From assembly GCA_035249305.1 (NCBI GenBank), contig DATFGQ010000103.1:9884-73883 (forward strand): a DNA stretch of 64,000 nt, in the 5' to 3' direction. The translations under genes were made by a program, and so were the position numbers. The notes under the pieces are model-generated. The model was given only the letters and a program-made list of their open reading frames with translations. It was not told where the DNA came from and did not search any database. This DNA is from DASUNP01 sp035249305 (GTDB lineage: Bacteria; Acidobacteriota; Blastocatellia; UBA7656). Below, piece by piece: positions 43,907 to 52,806 of this stretch (the stretch's first letter is position 1; every line of letters starts with the position of its first letter).

Positions 43907-46105
43907 TTATTTCCCTTCGAGCAATCGCGTGGCCGCTTCCACCTGCGCGCGGAGCGCGTCTATCGCCGCCGCGGCCGTCTTCATCTGAGGCTCGACCTCG
44001 GCCCACTGTTTCTGCTCGATGGCTTCGCGCACGCCGGGAATAGTCTTCACGCCGTAGCCCGTGTAAAAGCCCGGCGCGTAGATCTGGTGTATGAACCAGG
44101 GCCGGCGCGGGAGCCCCTGCTCGTTGGTGAGCCGGCGCTCCGATTTGTAAAGCAGCTCGTTGAGCGCGGCCGGCTGCTTTACGGCCGCAAAGCCTTTCGA
44201 CTCGGCCCGCGCTAAAGCCTCCTCGTAACGGCGCGCGCACTCGCCGAGCGCGCGCACGGCCGTCTTTAATGGCGCGAAGTCGATCTGCTTGGGCGGCGCG
44301 CTTCTCTTCGCGAGCTTATCGACCTCGTCGACGTAGCGGCTCACTGTGTCTGCCATGTTCGTAAACTCGAACGGCAGCACGTCGGCGCTCGCCAGCCTCA
44401 TGACGATCGTGCCGTTCACCTGCGAGAGCGCCCGGCCATACTCAAAAGTGCCATCCGAGAACTTCGTGTACCAGTAGAAGCTGTCGTAGATCGAGTGGTA
44501 TATCCCGCCGCCGCCCGATCCGCCGAAGCCCGTGTTGAGCGCGGCTATCCCGAGGTGCTGTATGAACGGCGTGTAATCCGAGCCCGACCCCAGCGCGCTT
44601 ATGCGCAGGTCTTTGCGCTCTTGCAGCTCTTTCTTATCTTCGTCGGTCCTGGCCTGTTCGACCCGCCGCTCTTTGAGGGCTTCCCAGACAGACTTGCTCG
44701 TCTTCGGCTGCGCGACATCGCGCGCGACCTCGTTTACGAACCGCTCCAGCGTGTGCGACCCGCCGACGCCCAACCAGCCCTTGCCCGTGCTGTCCGAGTT
44801 GAGATAGACGACGGCCTTCTGCTTCAGTTCGTCCGCATGCGTCTCCACCCATTCGGTAGAGCCTAGCAGCGCGGGCTCTTCGCCATCCCAGGCGCAGAGT
44901 ATGATCGTGCGCTTCGGGCGCCACCCCTGCTTTAACAGCTCGCCGAGCGACCGGCCGACTTCCATAACCGTGACCATGCCGCTGACCGGGTCTTCGGCGC
45001 CGTTGACCCATGCGTCGTGGTGATTGCCGTAAACGATCCACTCGTCGGGGTAGGCGCTGCCGGGGATGCGCGCGATCACGTTGTAAAGCGTCTGCAACGA
45101 CCAGTCGAACGCGAGCTTCAGCCGGACGCGCGCGGGGCCTGGCCCTACGTGATAGGTGATCGGCAGCGCGCCGCGCCATGCGTCGGGCGCAACGGATCCG
45201 CGCAGGGCCTTTAGCAGCGGCAGCGCGTCACCGTAAGAGATCGGGAGCACGGGGATCTTCATTATGACCTCCGCCTCTTCGCGCGGGAGGCGGCGCGCGC
45301 CTTTGACCGCGCCCCAGCCCGGCGTGAGCGGGTCGCCAGGGTGAATCGGCATGTCCATCACGGAGCCGCGCTGCACGCCCTGATCGGGACGGTAAGGCCC
45401 TTCAGGGTAAACGTCGCCCTGGTAGTACCCGTCGTCGCGCGGGTCTGAGTAGATCAGACATCCGATAGCGCCGTTCTCGTAGGCGACCTTGGGCTTGATG
45501 CCGCGCCAGCTCGCGCCGTAGCGCGCGATGACTATCTTCCCTTTCACGTCGACGCCCATCTTCTTCAGCTCTTCGTAATCGGCCGGCACGCCGTAGTTGA
45601 CGTATACGAGGTGGCCCGTCACGTCGCCGTCGGCCGAGAAGGCGTTGTAGCTCGGCAACTGGTTGGCGTCGTTCGAGTCGGGGTCTTCGGCCAGCGGAGG
45701 CTCCTTCAACTGCGCGCGGAACCTTGCGGGCTCTATCATCTCCAGCACGCGCTCTTTCGGCGTCGGGAAGAGCACGTCGAACTCCTCTATCTTCGCGTCG
45801 AGCCCCCACGAGCGGAACTTTTCGAGCATGTACTCGGCGTTCTGCTTGTCGTAAGCCGACCCGACATGGTGAGGCTCGGCCGACAGCCGCTGCATGTACT
45901 CGCGCAGCAGCTCAGGTTTTGGCAACGCCCGCATACGCTCTTCCCAATCGAGCTCGGCTTTGCGGCTCGATTCCGAATAGCCCCTGAGCGTGCGCGCGTG
46001 ATTGTTTCCGTTAGACTGCGCAGCCGCGACGACGGCTAGACAGTTGATGGCCGCTACGAGAGAGAGCCAGAGACTTGCGATCTTCTTAAGCCTGTAATGG
46101 CGCAT
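43907..46105 (-). CDS. Secreted M28B metallopeptidase (glutamate carboxypeptidase II-like)
   Basis: 732 residues; AGGAGG lies 6 bases before the ATG. A signal peptide (about 1-29) precedes a PA domain (about 150-270), the M28 zinc core (about 330-560) and a C-terminal transferrin-receptor-like dimerisation domain (about 600-730). Zinc ligands are in YGNHHDAWVNGAEDPVSG (about 355-372), DGEEPALLGS (about 410, with the catalytic Glu), NSDSTGKG and YHSIYDSFYWY. The order matches human GCPII/NAALADase. It probably removes C-terminal acidic residues or trims peptides outside the cell. Its neighbours suggest a protein-scavenging set. Confidence 0.93.
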   Translation of the reverse strand: MRHYRLKKIASLWLSLVAAINCLAVVAAAQSNGNNHARTLRGYSESSRKAELDWEERMRALPKPELLREYMQRLSAEPHHVGSAYDKQNAEYMLEKFRSWGLDAKIEEFDVLFPTPKERVLEMIEPARFRAQLKEPPLAEDPDSNDANQLPSYNAFSADGDVTGHLVYVNYGVPADYEELKKMGVDVKGKIVIARYGASWRGIKPKVAYENGAIGCLIYSDPRDDGYYQGDVYPEGPYRPDQGVQRGSVMDMPIHPGDPLTPGWGAVKGARRLPREEAEVIMKIPVLPISYGDALPLLKALRGSVAPDAWRGALPITYHVGPGPARVRLKLAFDWSLQTLYNVIARIPGSAYPDEWIVYGNHHDAWVNGAEDPVSGMVTVMEVGRSLGELLKQGWRPKRTIILCAWDGEEPALLGSTEWVETHADELKQKAVVYLNSDSTGKGWLGVGGSHTLERFVNEVARDVAQPKTSKSVWEALKERRVEQARTDEDKKELQERKDLRISALGSGSDYTPFIQHLGIAALNTGFGGSGGGGIYHSIYDSFYWYTKFSDGTFEYGRALSQVNGTIVMRLASADVLPFEFTNMADTVSRYVDEVDKLAKRSAPPKQIDFAPLKTAVRALGECARRYEEALARAESKGFAAVKQPAALNELLYKSERRLTNEQGLPRRPWFIHQIYAPGFYTGYGVKTIPGVREAIEQKQWAEVEPQMKTAAAAIDALRAQVEAATRLLEGK

Positions 46106-46319
46106 ACCGATCCTCCTGAGTCGAAGGCCAAGTATATCGAGCCGCCGCGCGGGCGCACAACTAAAGTATTGCCGTGCGCGCCCCGTCTTGCGATAATGTC
46201 GGCACGCTTCAACTGGCCCCTGTGAAAATTCATTAAGTCTAAACGGTTAATACTTTTATACATTATAACCGGCAGACGCGCGCGCACGCTTACGAGTTCG
46301 AGCAAGGCAGGAGGGTCGA

Positions 46320-46724
46320 ATGTTCAAAAACGGCTCCAGTAATAAAAGCGAGCTGGCGAAAGCAGAATCCGCGCTGAAAGAGGCGGAGGCGCAGCAGGAG
46401 AGCATCCTGGCGCTCGTCGAAGAGCGCAAGAGTGAGCGGCAGAGTATCGGCGCGCGCATCGCCAAAGAAGGGACGGCCGGCAACGTCGACGCGCTTATAG
46501 CCTTGCAGACCCGCCTGACCTCTCTCGACAAAGGCATAGCAGAGTTATGCGCGTCGGCCGCCGAATGCGAGCAGCGGGTAGAATCGGCGCGTCGCTACCT
46601 TTATAAGCTATACGTACACCTGGAAAGGCTTCGCCAGGAGGCCGCTTGCCTGGTCGAAGAAGACCCCACTAAGTTGACGCGCGTGAGAGTGCAGATACAC
46701 GCCATCGCGGGCGACGAGGGGTGA
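46320..46724 (+). CDS. Small coiled-coil protein
   Basis: 134 residues; GGAGG precedes the ATG. The whole chain is predicted helical with heptad-like Leu/Ala/Glu spacing (about 12-60 and 70-120) and two Cys (about 78 and 84). No signal peptide or known domain. It is divergent from the M28B gene and converges on the LEA-like gene. It could be a cytoplasmic scaffold; function unknown. Confidence 0.6.
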   Translation: MFKNGSSNKSELAKAESALKEAEAQQESILALVEERKSERQSIGARIAKEGTAGNVDALIALQTRLTSLDKGIAELCASAAECEQRVESARRYLYKLYVHLERLRQEAACLVEEDPTKLTRVRVQIHAIAGDEG

Positions 46725-46769
46725 AAAAAAGATGTCAGTACCGGGAGTGAGAACTGCCGGTACTGACAT
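46723..46769 (-). terminator. Rho-independent terminator of the LEA-like gene
   Basis: A perfect 13-bp stem ATGTCAGTACCGG (46732-46744) with 46757-46769 is followed, on the minus strand, by a run of seven T. It lies 15 bases past the LEA-like stop and touches the end of the convergent coiled-coil gene. Confidence 0.85.
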
Positions 46770-46783
46770 GACTTCAAACCGGC

Positions 46784-47566
46784 CTAGTCGAAAATAGACT
46801 TAAACCACCCGCCGACTCTCTTGAAACCGCGCCCGACCTTTCTGCCGAACGAAACGCTCTCTGTTTTAGTTTTATCCGCAACGTCCTCGGACTTTTCGGC
46901 TACATCTTTACCGGCTTCCTTAGCGACCCTCACGCCTTTGACGGCGACCTCGCCGGTCTTATCGACAACGTCCTCGGTCTTGTCGGCTACAACTTTGCCG
47001 GCTTCCTTAGTCTTGTCGACGGTCTTATCGGCTACGTCTTCGGCCTTCTCACCGACCTTCTTGGTGGTGTCGACCGTCTCTTTGGCTACATCCTTAGTTA
47101 CATCTTTCGTCTTATCGACGGCCTCTTTGGTAACGTCTACGGTCTTGTCGGCTACGTCTTCCGTCTTATCGGCGACTTCTTCACCGGCCGTCTTGGTCAC
47201 ATTGATCGCCTTGTCGGCGGCCGCGAGCATAACGTCGGCCGTGGCGTCCATGGCCTGTTCAATATCGTTCTCGTCCGTCAGGTCGACTTTGCGGCCGTCG
47301 CGATACTCGACTACGACCGCGCGAACGTCGCCTTCTTTGGTCGTGCGAGTAATGCGAGCGATGTCGCCCGTCTGAAATACCCTGACTTCGGTCTTCGTGC
47401 CGTCCGGCGCGATGACGGTCTCAACCGTCGAGCCGTCGCTCCTGGTCACCTTCGACGGCGACTGGGCGGCTTGCGCGTGATGGGTGTGCCCTTCGGTCTG
47501 CGCGAAGGCCGCGGTCCCGAACGAAAGCGCGATAGCAAGCCCTAATACTGATAGTATCCGTTTCAT
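46784..47566 (-). CDS. Exported LEA-like / apolipoprotein-like repeat protein
   Basis: 260 residues from the ATG at 47566 (GGGAGGAA upstream). A signal peptide (1-22, ending AFAQ) is followed by a beta-rich part (about 35-95). Residues about 110-235 are a run of 11-residue-like repeats made almost only of A, D, K, T, V and E (DKTEDVADKTVDVTKEAVDK). This is the LEA group 3 pattern: natively unfolded, forming amphipathic helix on drying or against membranes. The last 20 residues are basic and aromatic (GRGFKRVGGWFKSIFD) and could bind membrane. It may protect the envelope during desiccation. It sits next to htrA and BON stress genes but has its own terminator. Confidence 0.72.
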   Translation of the reverse strand: MKRILSVLGLAIALSFGTAAFAQTEGHTHHAQAAQSPSKVTRSDGSTVETVIAPDGTKTEVRVFQTGDIARITRTTKEGDVRAVVVEYRDGRKVDLTDENDIEQAMDATADVMLAAADKAINVTKTAGEEVADKTEDVADKTVDVTKEAVDKTKDVTKDVAKETVDTTKKVGEKAEDVADKTVDKTKEAGKVVADKTEDVVDKTGEVAVKGVRVAKEAGKDVAEKSEDVADKTKTESVSFGRKVGRGFKRVGGWFKSIFD

Positions 47567-47760
47567 AACGTGGTTCCTCCCCTGGCTCAACAAAATCTCT
47601 GTTCAGTTTCATCGGGGCAACGTGCGTGCCAGTGCCGGCGGAGGCGTTTGTCGCTCATGGCCCGGCCGGGAGCGGCGAACGAACCGATCAGCCTGTTTAT
47701 GAAGAAATACAAGTACTTAAATACTACGGCTCGTATGAAATGGAAACGTTCACTGGCGGG

Positions 47761-47790
47761 AAAAAAGAAGGCGGTCGCAACCGACCGCCT
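47761..47790 (-). terminator. Rho-independent terminator of the HtrA gene
   Basis: The stem GGCGGTCG (47770-47777) / CGACCGCC (47782-47789) with a 4-base loop is followed on the minus strand by TTCTTTTTT. It lies 30 bases after the protease stop. Confidence 0.85.
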
Positions 47791-47819
47791 CGCTTACTGT
47801 CTGAGCTGTTGATCGAGCC

Positions 47820-49259
47820 TTACTCCAGGCTGACGGGCACGAAGCTTAGCTGCCCGCTCCGCTCTATCTGAAGCACGATCTGGGTTTCGCCTTTGAGCTG
47901 TTCGAGCGCGCGGATGAGGGTTTGAGCGCTCGTCACGTCAAAGCGGTTGATCTTATGGATCACGTCGCCCTGCGTGATGCCGGATTCGGCCGCGGGGCTG
48001 CCGGGCTGGACGGTCATAACCACCGCGCCCGATTTGATCTTCAGCGTCGAGGCCTGTTCGGGTGTTATGGTCTGAACGCTGATGCCGATCTTGCCCATCT
48101 CCTGCTCGGGCGAGCCTTCGTTTTCAGGGCTCGTCTCGTTCGGGCGCGGACGCTCGCCTAGCGTGACGGTTGCCGTCTGAACGCGGCCGTCGCGCACGAA
48201 TTTGACCTGGACCGGTTTGCCGACCGGAAGATCGGCCACGATCTCCGTCAATTGACGGGCCGTCTTGACCGCCTTGCCGTCGACTTCGGTGATCACGTCA
48301 CCGCTCTTCAACCCTGCCTTGGCCGCGGGGGTGTCCCTCCCCGAAACGTCCTGTACGAGCGCGCCGCCTTCGCCGTCGTACCCCACGGTCCGCGCCAGCG
48401 TCGGCGTCACGTCGGTCGGGTAGAGGCCGAGGTATCCTCGCGTCACGCGCCCGCTCTTGATGAGCTGTGCGTAGACCTTCGACGAAAGGTTCGAGGGTAT
48501 GGCGAAGCCTATGCCTTCGTTGCCGCCCGTGCGAGAGAATATCATCGTGTTAATGCCGATCACTTCGCCGTCCATGTTGACGAGCGGCCCGCCGGAATTG
48601 CCGGGGTTGATCGAAGCGTCGGTCTGTATGAAGTTTGTAAACTGGCCGGCCCCGCGAAGCTCGCGGCCCGTGGCCGAGACTATGCCCGCCGTCATCGTCT
48701 GCGACAGCCCGAAGGGGCTCCCGAGCGCTATGACCCACTCGCCCTGCTCGACTCTTTCGGAATCCCCGAGCTTGGCGAAGGGCAGGCCCTGGAGGTCTAC
48801 CTTGATGACTGCCAGGTCAGTCTCCGGGTCGGTGCCGACGCGGCTGGCTTTAACCTCGCGGCCGTCGGAGAGCTTCACCTTGATTTCGACGGCCTCTCCG
48901 ACCACGTGGTTGTTAGTAAGTATGTAGCCGTCCGGGCTGATTATCACGCCCGAGCCCGTGCCTCGCGGGCGGCTCGGCCCCTGGCCGCCGAAGTCCGGCA
49001 TCCCAGGTATCTGCGGGAAGCCTTCGGGGAGTCGCGACACGCGGCGGGCCTTCTCAACAACGTCTATGTTGACGACGGCAGGCTTCACCTGCTTGGCCAC
49101 GTTTATAAAGGTGCGCGACAGGTCGGCCGGCGTAGGCAACTGCGCCCGGTTCTGCTGCGCGACGATGGGGGCGCTCACCGCAAGCGCCAGCGCCAGAGAA
49201 AAAACGATCGCGCGCGCGCGAATCAAACTCTTTCTGAGACTCTTCATTTTCACATCCAT
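47820..49259 (-). CDS. htrA: HtrA/DegP-type periplasmic serine protease
   Basis: 479 residues; TAGGAGGT lies 11 bases before the ATG. A signal peptide (about 1-34) precedes a trypsin-like domain with His in TNNHVVGEA (about 116), Asp in PETDLAVIK (about 146) and Ser in DASINPGNSGGPL (about 221). Two PDZ domains follow (about 260-365 and 390-475). It degrades or refolds damaged envelope proteins; PDZ1 senses substrate ends. Length and order match DegP/DegQ. It follows the BON gene on the same strand after a hairpin. Confidence 0.95.
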   Translation of the reverse strand: MDVKMKSLRKSLIRARAIVFSLALALAVSAPIVAQQNRAQLPTPADLSRTFINVAKQVKPAVVNIDVVEKARRVSRLPEGFPQIPGMPDFGGQGPSRPRGTGSGVIISPDGYILTNNHVVGEAVEIKVKLSDGREVKASRVGTDPETDLAVIKVDLQGLPFAKLGDSERVEQGEWVIALGSPFGLSQTMTAGIVSATGRELRGAGQFTNFIQTDASINPGNSGGPLVNMDGEVIGINTMIFSRTGGNEGIGFAIPSNLSSKVYAQLIKSGRVTRGYLGLYPTDVTPTLARTVGYDGEGGALVQDVSGRDTPAAKAGLKSGDVITEVDGKAVKTARQLTEIVADLPVGKPVQVKFVRDGRVQTATVTLGERPRPNETSPENEGSPEQEMGKIGISVQTITPEQASTLKIKSGAVVMTVQPGSPAAESGITQGDVIHKINRFDVTSAQTLIRALEQLKGETQIVLQIERSGQLSFVPVSLE

Positions 49260-49387
49260 CTGATTCGTCTACCTCCTAGAACTTCTCACGACGAGAGATT
49301 AAACAAGTTCCTCTTTTATAGCTTACTCCCGATGGGCTTGAACCCGAAAGAACCGAAAGGGGCGCCGCTCGCCGTCAGAGGCACGAC

Positions 49388-49420
49388 CGGGCCGGGCGAG
49401 GATTGAGCCCGCCCGGCCCG
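49388..49420 (-). terminator. Strong GC hairpin after the BON gene
   Basis: Eleven-base perfect arms CGGGCCGGGCG (49388-49398) and CGCCCGGCCCG (49410-49420), 10 bases past the BON stop. No T-run follows, so it is either a weak or Rho-assisted terminator or an mRNA stabiliser. Confidence 0.4.
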
Positions 49421-49430
49421 CGTCACTTAG

Positions 49431-49979
49431 TTAATCGCGCTCGACGCGCAGATTGTTCTTCACCGAAAAGACTCCAGGCACGCCGTTGGCTGCCATGTAG
49501 GCGAGCTGGCTGTCCATCCTGTTTGACACCACGCCCTCAAGCGTCACATGACCGCGGTTAACGATTATGTGGATCGAGGGGTTCGCGCCCATCGCGTAGC
49601 GGTAAAGTCCGCCTGAGCGGAAGACCGCCCGGTAGGTGCGAACGCGAATCCTGTCGTCATTCGGCGAGACAGGCAACACCTGTATGTTGTTAACAACACG
49701 CTCCACGCCTTCGATCTTGGCGACGCGCCGCTCGGCGTCTTTGCGCGTAGACGGGCGCGTCACCTGACCGGAAAGGACTACCGTGTCGCCGTTAACCTCG
49801 TAAGCGAGATTATCGAACACGCCGTAATAAGGCAGCGTCACAAGCTGCTTGCGCACCTGGTTGCCGAGGCGCGCGCTGTAGTCCGCCTGGTCCGACGCGG
49901 CGGGAGCAGCCACCGCCACTCCCGCAGCCAGTATGAGCGCTGCGAAGAGGGCGACTACTCTGTTTTTTATCTTACTCAT
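49431..49979 (-). CDS. Secreted BON-domain protein
   Basis: 182 residues from the ATG at 49979 (GGAGGTG upstream). A signal peptide (about 1-28) is followed by two BON domains (about 40-105, with VVLSGQVTRPSTRKDAERRV and VVNNIQV; and about 115-182, with VTLEGVVSNRMDSQLA and NNLRVE). BON domains bind phospholipid or help stabilise the outer membrane under stress (OsmY-like). It lies 43 bp after a MarR regulator and upstream of htrA, suggesting an envelope stress group. Confidence 0.85.
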   Translation of the reverse strand: MSKIKNRVVALFAALILAAGVAVAAPAASDQADYSARLGNQVRKQLVTLPYYGVFDNLAYEVNGDTVVLSGQVTRPSTRKDAERRVAKIEGVERVVNNIQVLPVSPNDDRIRVRTYRAVFRSGGLYRYAMGANPSIHIIVNRGHVTLEGVVSNRMDSQLAYMAANGVPGVFSVKNNLRVERD

Positions 49980-50022
49980 TCTCTTTTGCACCTCCAAAAT
50001 CTCTCTACCTTTCCACACTCAA

Positions 50023-50583
50023 TTATACGTTCTTTGCGCGCCGTTCGATTTCACTATTTACGTTCCGCTCTTTGCCGGAAGCGCGCTTCCGGCCCGAGGT
50101 TTTAGAGTTAGATGCCCGGCGCGGCTCTAACGCTGTCTCCGAGTCGAGCTTCTCCAGCGCGGCGACCATTTTAGAGAGCGCAAGCGCCACGCTCGCCCGG
50201 TCCTCGTTATCGAGCTCGGCCATCGCGCCCGAAAAGATCAGGTTGCGCCGCTCGCGAAACCTGTCGACGGCGCGGCGGCCCCGGCCCGTGAGCGCGACCA
50301 GCACGCTCCTGCGGTCGCCATCGACGGCGCGCCGCTCTATCAACTGCTTACGGGTCAATCGGTCGGTGAGCTGAGTCACGGCCGGGGCCGAGATCTTCAG
50401 CCTCACGGCCAGGTCGCCCGTGCAGAGCGGCCCCAGGCGAAGTATCTTTAACGCCTGCGCCTGCGGCATTGTAAGGTCCAGCTCGTCGACCTGCCTCTGG
50501 TGGTGGTCCAGCATCAGCTTAAACATTATCTCCATGAAGCGGTCAAAGACCGCCTCCCCCTGTGCGCCGCTGGCTTCCACCAT
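50023..50583 (-). CDS. MarR-family transcriptional regulator
   Basis: 186 residues. The winged helix lies at about 45-110, with LTMPQAQALKILRLGPLCTG, KISAPAVTQLTDRLTRKQLI as recognition helix and DGDRRSVLVALTGRGRR as wing. Dimer helices flank it, and the C-terminal tail (about 150-186) is basic and looks disordered. The family usually represses its own gene and neighbours, released by small aromatic ligands or oxidation. The AT-rich stretch before the start is a likely operator. It is followed 43 bp later by BON. Confidence 0.88.
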   Translation of the reverse strand: MVEASGAQGEAVFDRFMEIMFKLMLDHHQRQVDELDLTMPQAQALKILRLGPLCTGDLAVRLKISAPAVTQLTDRLTRKQLIERRAVDGDRRSVLVALTGRGRRAVDRFRERRNLIFSGAMAELDNEDRASVALALSKMVAALEKLDSETALEPRRASNSKTSGRKRASGKERNVNSEIERRAKNV

Positions 50584-50590
50584 CCACCCT

Positions 50591-50630
50591 CCAATTAATT
50601 CAAATTAATATTTAAGCTGTATTAATTATA
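50591..50630 (-). promoter_or_regulatory. AT-rich promoter/operator region of the MarR gene
   Basis: About 40 bases of almost pure A/T in a GC-rich setting, with the palindrome ATTAAT repeated three times (AATTAATTCAAATTAATATT, then TATTAATTAT). It directly precedes the MarR start, where a self-binding operator is expected. Confidence 0.4.
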
Positions 50631-50677
50631 TGCCGGATGGCGGTTGGCGTCAAGTGGGGCGCGAGGGGCTGTGAGGG

Positions 50678-51247
50678 TCACCCGCCGTTCTCTTCTACGG
50701 AGGCTTCCGGCCCGCGCGAGGCGATCTTCTGCCGCAGGTTGCGGAGCCTGTCGCGCTCCTCTTCGAGGTCCGCGAGCGCGATCTCGCGCTGCTGGCGCTC
50801 CTGGCCGAGCTGCTCGACCTCGCGGCGCGAGGTCAGCTTGCGCCGGACTCTTTTCGCGCCCAGCAGCACGACCGCCAGGAGCGCGAGGTAGAAGACCCAC
50901 TCGCCGAAAAGCGGGCGCGCTACGGTCATAAAGAAGGCGATGACGAGCAGCGCCAGGCTGAAGACGCCGAACACGGCGCAGCCCATCTGTAGCGGCGCGC
51001 CCTGCTCTTTGCTCCGTATCACCTCGACCTGCCCGCTCAGGTCTTCGATCACCTCGTCTAGCTCTGCGAGCCGCGCGTCGAGCGAGGGGCCTTCGCCGCC
51101 GGGCTTGAGGGTGACAAGGTTGATCGCCCCCTTGTACTGGCGCACGTGGTAAGCCGCGCCGCAGGCGGCGCATATCACGTTGTCGAAGTCTCGCGGGAAT
51201 TCGAGCGCGGTCCCGCACTCGCCGCAGGTTGTCTTTATTATCTCCAT
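50678..51247 (-). CDS. Zinc-ribbon, two-span membrane, coiled-coil protein
   Basis: 189 residues. A four-Cys zinc ribbon (CGEC at 8-11 and CAAC at about 26-29) is followed by a short coiled coil (about 57-80), two membrane spans (about 88-108 and 116-132) and a C-terminal coiled coil (about 140-175). The soluble ends would both face the cytoplasm. No named family is recognised. It may tether a partner protein at the membrane. The upstream gene is divergent glyQS. Composition and zinc motif favour this frame over the overlapping frame on the same strand. Confidence 0.65.
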   Translation of the reverse strand: MEIIKTTCGECGTALEFPRDFDNVICAACGAAYHVRQYKGAINLVTLKPGGEGPSLDARLAELDEVIEDLSGQVEVIRSKEQGAPLQMGCAVFGVFSLALLVIAFFMTVARPLFGEWVFYLALLAVVLLGAKRVRRKLTSRREVEQLGQERQQREIALADLEEERDRLRNLRQKIASRGPEASVEENGG

Positions 51248-51373
51248 CGCTTCTCAAAATACTATTGCCGGAAATCCCTTTTTCTTCAACTACGGCCCGC
51301 GGCCCGCCTAACTTTTATTGTCCCAGTCGTTGTTGTATAGTTTTTCATTCAACCGAAGGGAAGAATCACGAGA

Positions 51374-52774
51374 ATGGCAGACATCGAAACGATAACGAGC
51401 CTCGCCAAACGGCGCGGCTTTGCTTTCCAATCGAGCGACGTTTATGGCGGGCTCGGCAGCGTATGGGATTACGGCCCGCTCGGCGTTGAGCTGGTCAACA
51501 ACGTCAAGCGCGCATGGTGGCGCGCCGTCGTCTACGAGCGCGACGACATGGTAGGGCTCGACGCGGGGATATTGATGAACCGGCTGGTGTGGAGATACTC
51601 CGGCCACGAAGAGACCTTCTCCGACCCGCTCGTCGATTGCCGCAAGTGCAAATCCCGGCTGCGCGCCGACAAGATCGAAGGGGGCAAGTGCCCCGCCTGC
51701 GGCTCTACGGATTTGACGGAGCCGCGCCAGTTCAACCTGATGTTCCGCACCACGGTGGGGCCGGTCGAAGACGAGTCGGGCCTGGCCTACCTGCGGCCCG
51801 AGACGGCGCAGGGCATCTTCGTCAACTTCAAGAACGTGTTGGACACTACGAACCGCAAGCTGCCGTTCGGCATTGCGCAGATAGGCAAGGCGTTCCGCAA
51901 CGAGATCACGCCGGGCAACTTCATCTTCCGCACGCGCGAGTTCGAGCAGATGGAGATAGAGTATTTCGTAAAGCCGCCTCACATACTGAAGCCGGGCGAG
52001 CCGAGCGACGAGGAGTGGCACGAGCGGTGGATCGAGGACCGTTTCAACTGGTACACGTCGCTAGGCATACGCGCGGAGAACCTGCGCAAATACGAGCAGC
52101 CGCGAGCGGAGCTTGCGCACTACGCCAAGCGCACGGTAGATCTGCAATACCGCTTCTTCCCCGAGCGCGAAGACGAAGAGAAGCAGTGGGATGAGCTTGA
52201 GGGCATTGCCAACCGCACGGACTTCGACCTGAAGTCTCATTCTAAGAAACCGGCGAACGAAGAGGGCAAGCGGCTCAACCCGGATTCGACGGCCGACCTC
52301 ACCTATTTCGACCACGAATCGAACCAGCACGTCTTCCCTTACGTGATAGAGCCATCGGCGGGCGTTGCCCGCTCGGTCCTGGCCTTCCTGATGGACGCCT
52401 ACGCGGAAGAAGAGGTCGGCGCGGAAAAGCGCGTCGTCTTGAAGCTCCACCGCGACCTCGCCCCGATCAAGGTGGCCGTGTTGCCGCTTGCGAAAAACAA
52501 AGAAGGGATCGTTGGGCTCGCGAAAGAGATCAAGTCCCGCTTGCAGCGCACGGGCGCGATGCGCGCGGTCTACGACGACACGGCAGGCATAGGCAAGCTG
52601 TACCGTCGCCAGGACGAGGTCGGCACGCCGCTGTGCATAACCGTTGACCACCAGTCGCTTGAAGATAATCAGGTGACTATACGCGACCGCGACACCATGC
52701 AGCAGGAGCGCGTCGGCGTAGACGACATCGAGAAGACGATCGGCCGAAAGCTGGGACTGGCCGTCAGCCTCTAA
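51374..52774 (+). CDS. glyQS: Glycyl-tRNA synthetase, dimeric (alpha2) type
   Basis: 466 residues. Class II synthetase core with motif 1 region GSVWDYGPLG (about 27-36), a zinc-type insert CRKCKSRLRADKIEGGKCPA (about 92-111), motif 2 FRNEITPGNFIFRTREFEQM (about 174-193), motif 3 with SAGVARSVLAFL (about 335), and a C-terminal anticodon-binding domain (about 365-460). It charges tRNA-Gly. This single-chain form differs from the alpha2-beta2 GlyQ/GlyS of E. coli. Followed 32 bp later by a cytochrome gene. Confidence 0.95.
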   Translation: MADIETITSLAKRRGFAFQSSDVYGGLGSVWDYGPLGVELVNNVKRAWWRAVVYERDDMVGLDAGILMNRLVWRYSGHEETFSDPLVDCRKCKSRLRADKIEGGKCPACGSTDLTEPRQFNLMFRTTVGPVEDESGLAYLRPETAQGIFVNFKNVLDTTNRKLPFGIAQIGKAFRNEITPGNFIFRTREFEQMEIEYFVKPPHILKPGEPSDEEWHERWIEDRFNWYTSLGIRAENLRKYEQPRAELAHYAKRTVDLQYRFFPEREDEEKQWDELEGIANRTDFDLKSHSKKPANEEGKRLNPDSTADLTYFDHESNQHVFPYVIEPSAGVARSVLAFLMDAYAEEEVGAEKRVVLKLHRDLAPIKVAVLPLAKNKEGIVGLAKEIKSRLQRTGAMRAVYDDTAGIGKLYRRQDEVGTPLCITVDHQSLEDNQVTIRDRDTMQQERVGVDDIEKTIGRKLGLAVSL

Positions 52775-52806
52775 CAGACCAAACTACTCGAAAGGAGATT
52801 TCGTGA

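Noticed and set aside
50622..51257. 211-codon frame overlapping the zinc-ribbon gene on the same strand
   Set aside because: Its translation is almost pure Arg/Ala/Gly/Pro. The other frame gives a zinc ribbon, clear membrane spans and coiled coil.
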